Positions 29,636 to 32,529 of a DNA stretch of 32,529 nt are shown one piece after another (the stretch's first letter is position 1; every line of letters starts with the position of its first letter). The stretch spans positions 1 through 32,529 of the forward strand of contig JACQZR010000266.1 of NCBI GenBank assembly GCA_016213775.1. Direction: 5' to 3'. The translations under genes were made by a program, and so were the position numbers. The notes beneath the pieces are model-generated. The model made no database searches and was not told where the DNA came from. It worked only from the letters and a program-made list of their open reading frames with translations. Origin of the DNA: Acidobacteriota bacterium. Lineage in GTDB: Bacteria; Acidobacteriota; Terriglobia; Bryobacterales; Bryobacteraceae.

Positions 29636-30658
29636 TCACCTGACGTAGAGCGGCGCAAGCGAAACCGCTGCCAGGCCGCAGACAAACAGGACCAACATGA
29701 GCCCGAGCAAAGTGCGGACCTTGGCGTCAGCACCGGCAAACTCCTTCCAGTAGAACAGACCCCAAAGTGCGCTCACCAGCGTGGCCCCTTGTCCGAGGGC
29801 GTAGCTGACCGCTGGTCCCACCTGAACAGTCTTGGGTGCGCTCGCGGCCACGAAATTCGTAATCGCGCCAATGCTCCACAGCGCCCCGCCAATCAATCCG
29901 AGCAGGTGCTCCTTCCGTGTTCCCTTCCAGTACTCGCCGAAATCGACTGGCTTGCCGTGCAGCGGCAGATTCATGAAATAGATGTTGAAGATCCAGGTGG
30001 ACAGCAGAACGCCGGCGCCAAAGCACACCGCCACCGAGTACGCTCCAAGCCCCACCTCGCCCACACGCGACATCTCCACCAGCGGGTAAAACGACCCCAT
30101 CAGCACGCCGCTCAGAAGGCTGATGACGATGCCCTTGGTATGGCTCCTCGACTTCTTTCCCTGATTCGCGGCGACGCTCCTGCGGTGGGCCGAAAAGGCC
30201 ATCGCATCGACGATGATCGCCGCCACCACCAGCAGGACACCCACCCCCAGCAGCGTGGGATTGCCTTGCGGATTGATAGTGTAGTTCCAGATCACGCCGA
30301 TGACGAGGGCCAAGCCGATGCCGATCGGGAACGCAACCGCCATACCGGCAATGGCAATAGCGCCCACCAGCAGCATATTCGCCAGATTGAAGACAACGCC
30401 CGCCGTGAAGGCGTACGCCATGGCCCGCTTGCTCGCGATGGCGAGATTGTCTTGAAAGGTGAGTTCCGTTCCATACTGTCCAAAGGTGAAGGCCGCTATG
30501 ATGGCGGTAAGAAGTACGCCGAAAGCGTAATCGAAGTAGAACAGTTCGAAACGCCATTTGCCGCCAGTCAGCTTGAACGTATTGGCCCACGAACCCCAGC
30601 ACAGCATCGAAAGTAATGCCAGCGCTAAAGCCGCCCCGTAAGTAGTTGGGATAACCAT
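29636..30658 (-). CDS. DMT-superfamily permease, sugar (GRP) or ureide-permease-like
   Basis: This 340-residue membrane protein has about ten hydrophobic helices. It begins with a pattern typical of GRP/RhaT-type sugar uptake permeases and of the related ureide permeases (LLSMLCWGSWANTFKLTGGKWRFELFYFDYAFG). Other helices are rich in Gly and Ala (AIAIAGMAVAFPIGIGLALVIGVIWNY; SYALGQGATLVSALWGLFYWKEFAG). A central charged loop (HRRSVAANQGKKSRSHTKG) separates the two five-helix halves. It probably imports a sugar or another small polar compound with protons; the substrate is unknown. It sits downstream of the Gfo/Idh/MocA gene on the same strand, with a candidate terminator and its own promoter region between them. 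Confidence 0.85.
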   Translation of the reverse strand: MVIPTTYGAALALALLSMLCWGSWANTFKLTGGKWRFELFYFDYAFGVLLTAIIAAFTFGQYGTELTFQDNLAIASKRAMAYAFTAGVVFNLANMLLVGAIAIAGMAVAFPIGIGLALVIGVIWNYTINPQGNPTLLGVGVLLVVAAIIVDAMAFSAHRRSVAANQGKKSRSHTKGIVISLLSGVLMGSFYPLVEMSRVGEVGLGAYSVAVCFGAGVLLSTWIFNIYFMNLPLHGKPVDFGEYWKGTRKEHLLGLIGGALWSIGAITNFVAASAPKTVQVGPAVSYALGQGATLVSALWGLFYWKEFAGADAKVRTLLGLMLVLFVCGLAAVSLAPLYVR

Positions 30659-30673
30659 AGTTGTGGAAAGTAG

Positions 30674-30712
30674 AGGTTACACCTAGGAACGGGTCGAGGT
30701 CAACCTTAGGTT
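30674..30712. promoter_or_regulatory. cluster of AGGT/ACCT half-sites around the permease promoter
   Basis: Within 39 bp there are an AGGT-TAC-ACCT dyad (30674-30684), an AGGT-CA-ACCT dyad (30697-30706) and an 11-bp palindrome AACCTTAGGTT (30702-30712). On the minus strand a TTGACC -35-like box overlaps the second dyad. The spacing suggests an operator cluster for a sugar-type regulator, but none is encoded next to it. Confidence 0.35.
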
Positions 30713-30722
30713 ATCCGTGGCA

Positions 30723-30763
30723 AAAACCGCCCTACGGAGCCACGCGCGTCAGCAAGCGGTTTT
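30723..30763 (-). terminator. candidate intrinsic terminator of the Gfo/Idh/MocA operon
   Basis: Arms AAAACCGC (30723-30730) and GCGGTTTT (30756-30763) form an 8-bp stem with a 25-nt loop. On the minus strand the stem is followed by a T-run (GCGGTTTTTG). It lies 47 bp after the oxidoreductase stop. The loop is long, so efficiency is uncertain. Confidence 0.4.
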
Positions 30764-30810
30764 CGGATTTTTTCACAGACTCTGAGCGAGCGGTTACTCC
30801 ATAAATGCAG

Positions 30811-32328
30811 TTATGTCCATCCGCCCCGGTACGGCGGGTCGACGAATTTCGCTCCGGTTTTCGATTTCAGGCCGCCGCTGGAGGTGTCCCATTCCAAACG
30901 CTCGCCCGGTAGCCGTTGCGCCAGACAGCCCAGCAGGAAAGCCTCAGTCACTGGCCGTTGTGCCACAAATCCAGCCTCCGGCGCAGGCCCGCCCTTACAT
31001 GCCGCTACCCACTGATCTATTGCCCCGTCGCGTTCGCGTTCGCGCTCGCCGGCATTACGCTGCCGCCGCGGCGCGGTGTATTTCGCCTGTTCCGGATAAA
31101 CCCGCGGGTTCTGGCCGTTGAAACCAGCCAATAGGATCCCTTTATCCCCTCTGTACAGTATGCCTTCTCCGCGCGGACGGAACAGCGATTGATCCTCCTC
31201 CTTGATACCGGCCGGCCGCGCGGGCATCAATCCGCCGTCGTACCAGGTAAGATGCACGGGTCCACGCCCACCCGCGGCGGGGAAATCCATATGCACGATG
31301 GATGCTGCGGGGTAGCTTTCCGAATGCGGCTCGCTCGACGAAGCTTCCACCACCGTCGGCGGTGTCAATCCAAGAATCTTGTAGATACCGGCAAAGCTGT
31401 AGCAGCCCATGTCGCCAAACGACCCGCACCCGAAATCAAACCACCCGCGCCACACAAACGGCAGGTACGCTTTGTGATACGGGCGTGCCGCGGCGGGCCC
31501 CAGCCACATGTCCCAATCCAGATTCTCCGGCACCGGCATCGCCTCCGCGGGACGCTCGACCCCTTGCGGCCAGAAGGGACGGCTCGACCAGTTGTGGACC
31601 TCCTTCACCTTGCCAATCGCCCCGTCGGCAATCCAGGCGGCAATCAGCTTTGTGGAATCGCTCGTCGGATTGTTCACCGGCAATGAGGTGGCCACTTTAT
31701 TTTCGGCGGCGAGCGCCGCCATGCGCCGCGCTTCCCCGATAGAGTGTGCCATCGGCTTCTGCCCCAGCACATGCTTCTTTTTCCGCATCGCGGCCATTGC
31801 GATGGGCGCGTGCCAGTGATCGGGCGTGGCCACGTACACAGCGTCCAGGTCCGCCGTCTTGTCCAGCAGTTCACGGAAATCGGCGTAAGCGGCGCATCCT
31901 TTGTAAGCTGCGTTATTACGTGAGGCGTAATAGGCCTCCACCATCCGCTTCGCCGGCTCGCGTCCCCCCATCCCGAGGCTGGTGCGGAACGTCTGCGTCA
32001 GGTTCACTGATCCGGGCGATGCCAGATCCGTTCCCCATTGCTCGTACCCTTTGCCCAGCATTCGCCGGGCCGACGTGAGCAGCGCGTTGCTCCCATACTC
32101 CGCATAGTCCTTGCTGCCTTTGTTGACATCGCAGACAGCAATCACCTGCACATCGCTCCGCTCCAGCAGATCCATGGTCACGGCCATGCCCTGCCGGCCC
32201 ATGCCAATGCTCGCCAGCGTGATCCTGTCCGAAGGCGGTGTGAACCCCATTCCAAGAACGTGGCGGGGCACGATGAGAAACGGCGCAGCCGCTGCGGCCA
32301 ACTGGCGGCGCGTTACCGAAGTAGTCAT
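30811..32328 (-). CDS. Tat-exported Gfo/Idh/MocA-family oxidoreductase
   Basis: This 505-residue NAD(P)-dependent sugar dehydrogenase-like protein has a twin-arginine leader (TRRQLAAAAAPFLIVPRHVLG). The Rossmann part begins ITLASIGMGRQG (about 36-47) and continues VQVIAVCDVNKG and YVATPDHWHAPIAMAAMRKKKHVLGQKPMAHSI. The family's EKP motif reads QKP here, a change I recall in many exported members. The C-terminal beta-sheet domain includes GCGSFGDMGCYSF and HLTWYDGG. It probably acts on a sugar or cyclitol, possibly with a tightly bound cofactor as in other exported members. An ERERER run near residue 430 comes from a short codon repeat. Start ATG 32328 follows AAAGG and lies 15 bp after the upstream gene's stop, so they form one operon. 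Confidence 0.92.
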   Translation of the reverse strand: MTTSVTRRQLAAAAAPFLIVPRHVLGMGFTPPSDRITLASIGMGRQGMAVTMDLLERSDVQVIAVCDVNKGSKDYAEYGSNALLTSARRMLGKGYEQWGTDLASPGSVNLTQTFRTSLGMGGREPAKRMVEAYYASRNNAAYKGCAAYADFRELLDKTADLDAVYVATPDHWHAPIAMAAMRKKKHVLGQKPMAHSIGEARRMAALAAENKVATSLPVNNPTSDSTKLIAAWIADGAIGKVKEVHNWSSRPFWPQGVERPAEAMPVPENLDWDMWLGPAAARPYHKAYLPFVWRGWFDFGCGSFGDMGCYSFAGIYKILGLTPPTVVEASSSEPHSESYPAASIVHMDFPAAGGRGPVHLTWYDGGLMPARPAGIKEEDQSLFRPRGEGILYRGDKGILLAGFNGQNPRVYPEQAKYTAPRRQRNAGERERERDGAIDQWVAACKGGPAPEAGFVAQRPVTEAFLLGCLAQRLPGERLEWDTSSGGLKSKTGAKFVDPPYRGGWT

Positions 32329-32343
32329 GGCGGTCAGCCTTTC

Positions 32344-32529
32344 TTAAGCACCAACTCTTTTGAGCACAAGCCGGTCTACGATTGCTTTGGCTCCCAGTAC
32401 CGTTTCCACTTCCTTGGCGAACAGTTCCTCCACCGGCATCTTCACTCCTCGCGCCGACCGCGGCGTTACCTCCAGCCCCCAATTGCCGCTGTAGCCCCCA
32501 TCCAGCGCCGTCTTCACCAGCCGCTCGCA
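32344..32529 (-). CDS. C-terminal end of a probable sugar-phosphate isomerase/epimerase-type TIM-barrel protein (partial)
   Basis: The reading frame enters from the right edge and stops with TAA at 32346-32344; 61 residues are visible. The segment LVKTALDGGYSGNWGLEVTP resembles the last strand and helix of xylose-isomerase-like TIM-barrel proteins (AP-endonuclease-2 fold), where G-Y-x-G-x-W/G-x-E is common. The rest (VEELFAKEVETVLGAKAIVDRLV) is helical. It lies 15 bp upstream of the exported oxidoreductase, a frequent pairing in sugar catabolic clusters. The family call rests on a short stretch only. Confidence 0.55.
   Translation of the reverse strand, partial: CERLVKTALDGGYSGNWGLEVTPRSARGVKMPVEELFAKEVETVLGAKAIVDRLVLKRVGA

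Noticed and set aside
29376-29639. Small minus-strand open frame of 87 codons between the permease and the glycine-zipper gene
   Set aside because: It covers the inverted repeats and the likely promoter, has no ribosome binding site and no recognisable sequence.
31013-31063. Short repeat of CGTTCG-like units in the oxidoreductase gene
   Set aside because: It only encodes an ERERER run in a surface segment; a minor codon repeat, not a mobile or CRISPR element.
1-32529. CRISPR arrays, tRNA/rRNA genes, insertion sequences, attachment sites
   Set aside because: I looked on both strands and saw no regularly spaced repeats, cloverleaf-like sequences, transposase or integrase genes; only vapBC hints at gene mobility.

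Overview
The window looks like a piece of an acidobacterial chromosome, most likely from the Solibacter/Bryobacter branch. This is inferred from gene content and not from a marker search. The indicators are a Carboxypeptidase-regulatory-domain TonB-type outer-membrane receptor, two PadR + ADOP (acidobacterial duplicated orphan permease) pairs, a Tat-signal Gfo/Idh/MocA oxidoreductase, an exported sulfatase, a secreted BNR_4 protein and a high G+C content. No tRNA, rRNA, CRISPR array, insertion sequence or phage gene was seen.

Layout. 0-1.2 kb: the 3' end of an unrecognised gene, then ruvA. 1.3-4.65 kb: the receptor. 4.75-8.04 kb: a tight three-gene operon of two glycosyltransferases, related to glucosyl-3-phosphoglycerate synthase and glucosylglycerate synthase, and an MscS-like membrane protein without the usual beta domain. 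It is probably an osmolyte synthesis and release unit and is the most interesting module here. 8.07-13.48 kb: a secreted BNR_4 protein, DUF309, an IscU/NifU-like scaffold lacking one cysteine, a radical SAM protein with a SPASM-like tail, a MutT-type Nudix hydrolase, and modB-modC without modA. 13.5-16.5 kb: PadR-ADOP pair 1, whose promoter carries a 27-bp dyad. 16.6-18.25 kb: an exported NIF3-like protein convergent with a pseudo-receiver/anti-sigma-type ATPase fusion. 18.3-21.15 kb: aguB-aguA and a cysteine-synthase-like gene, all coupled by overlapping stop/start codons (agmatine to putrescine plus an unexplained PLP enzyme). 21.2-25.5 kb (minus strand): a solitary DUF433 gene, a secreted alpha/beta hydrolase and PadR-ADOP pair 2. 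25.67-26.29 kb: a vapBC toxin-antitoxin pair. 26.3-32.5 kb (minus strand): sulfatase, GntR/FCD regulator, a glycine-zipper envelope protein, a DMT-type sugar or ureide permease, a Gfo/Idh/MocA oxidoreductase and the end of a probable TIM-barrel isomerase. This last block reads as carbohydrate uptake and processing.

Expression. Many genes have a TANAAT-like -10 box only 7-12 nt before the start codon and no Shine-Dalgarno sequence (ruvA, DUF309, BNR_4, radical SAM, modB, NIF3, the receiver/ATPase gene, sulfatase). This implies leaderless or nearly leaderless transcripts. Others, such as the glycosyltransferase operon, vapB and the hydrolase, have strong ribosome binding sites. Two divergent gene pairs are separated by only 25-29 bp and appear to share one AT-rich core holding overlapping -10 boxes for both directions.

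Composition. By eye the plus strand is G-rich from about 0.6 to 8.0 kb and becomes strongly C-rich from about 8.04 kb, whichever strand the genes are on. An old inversion of the ruvA-to-MscS block is one possible explanation.
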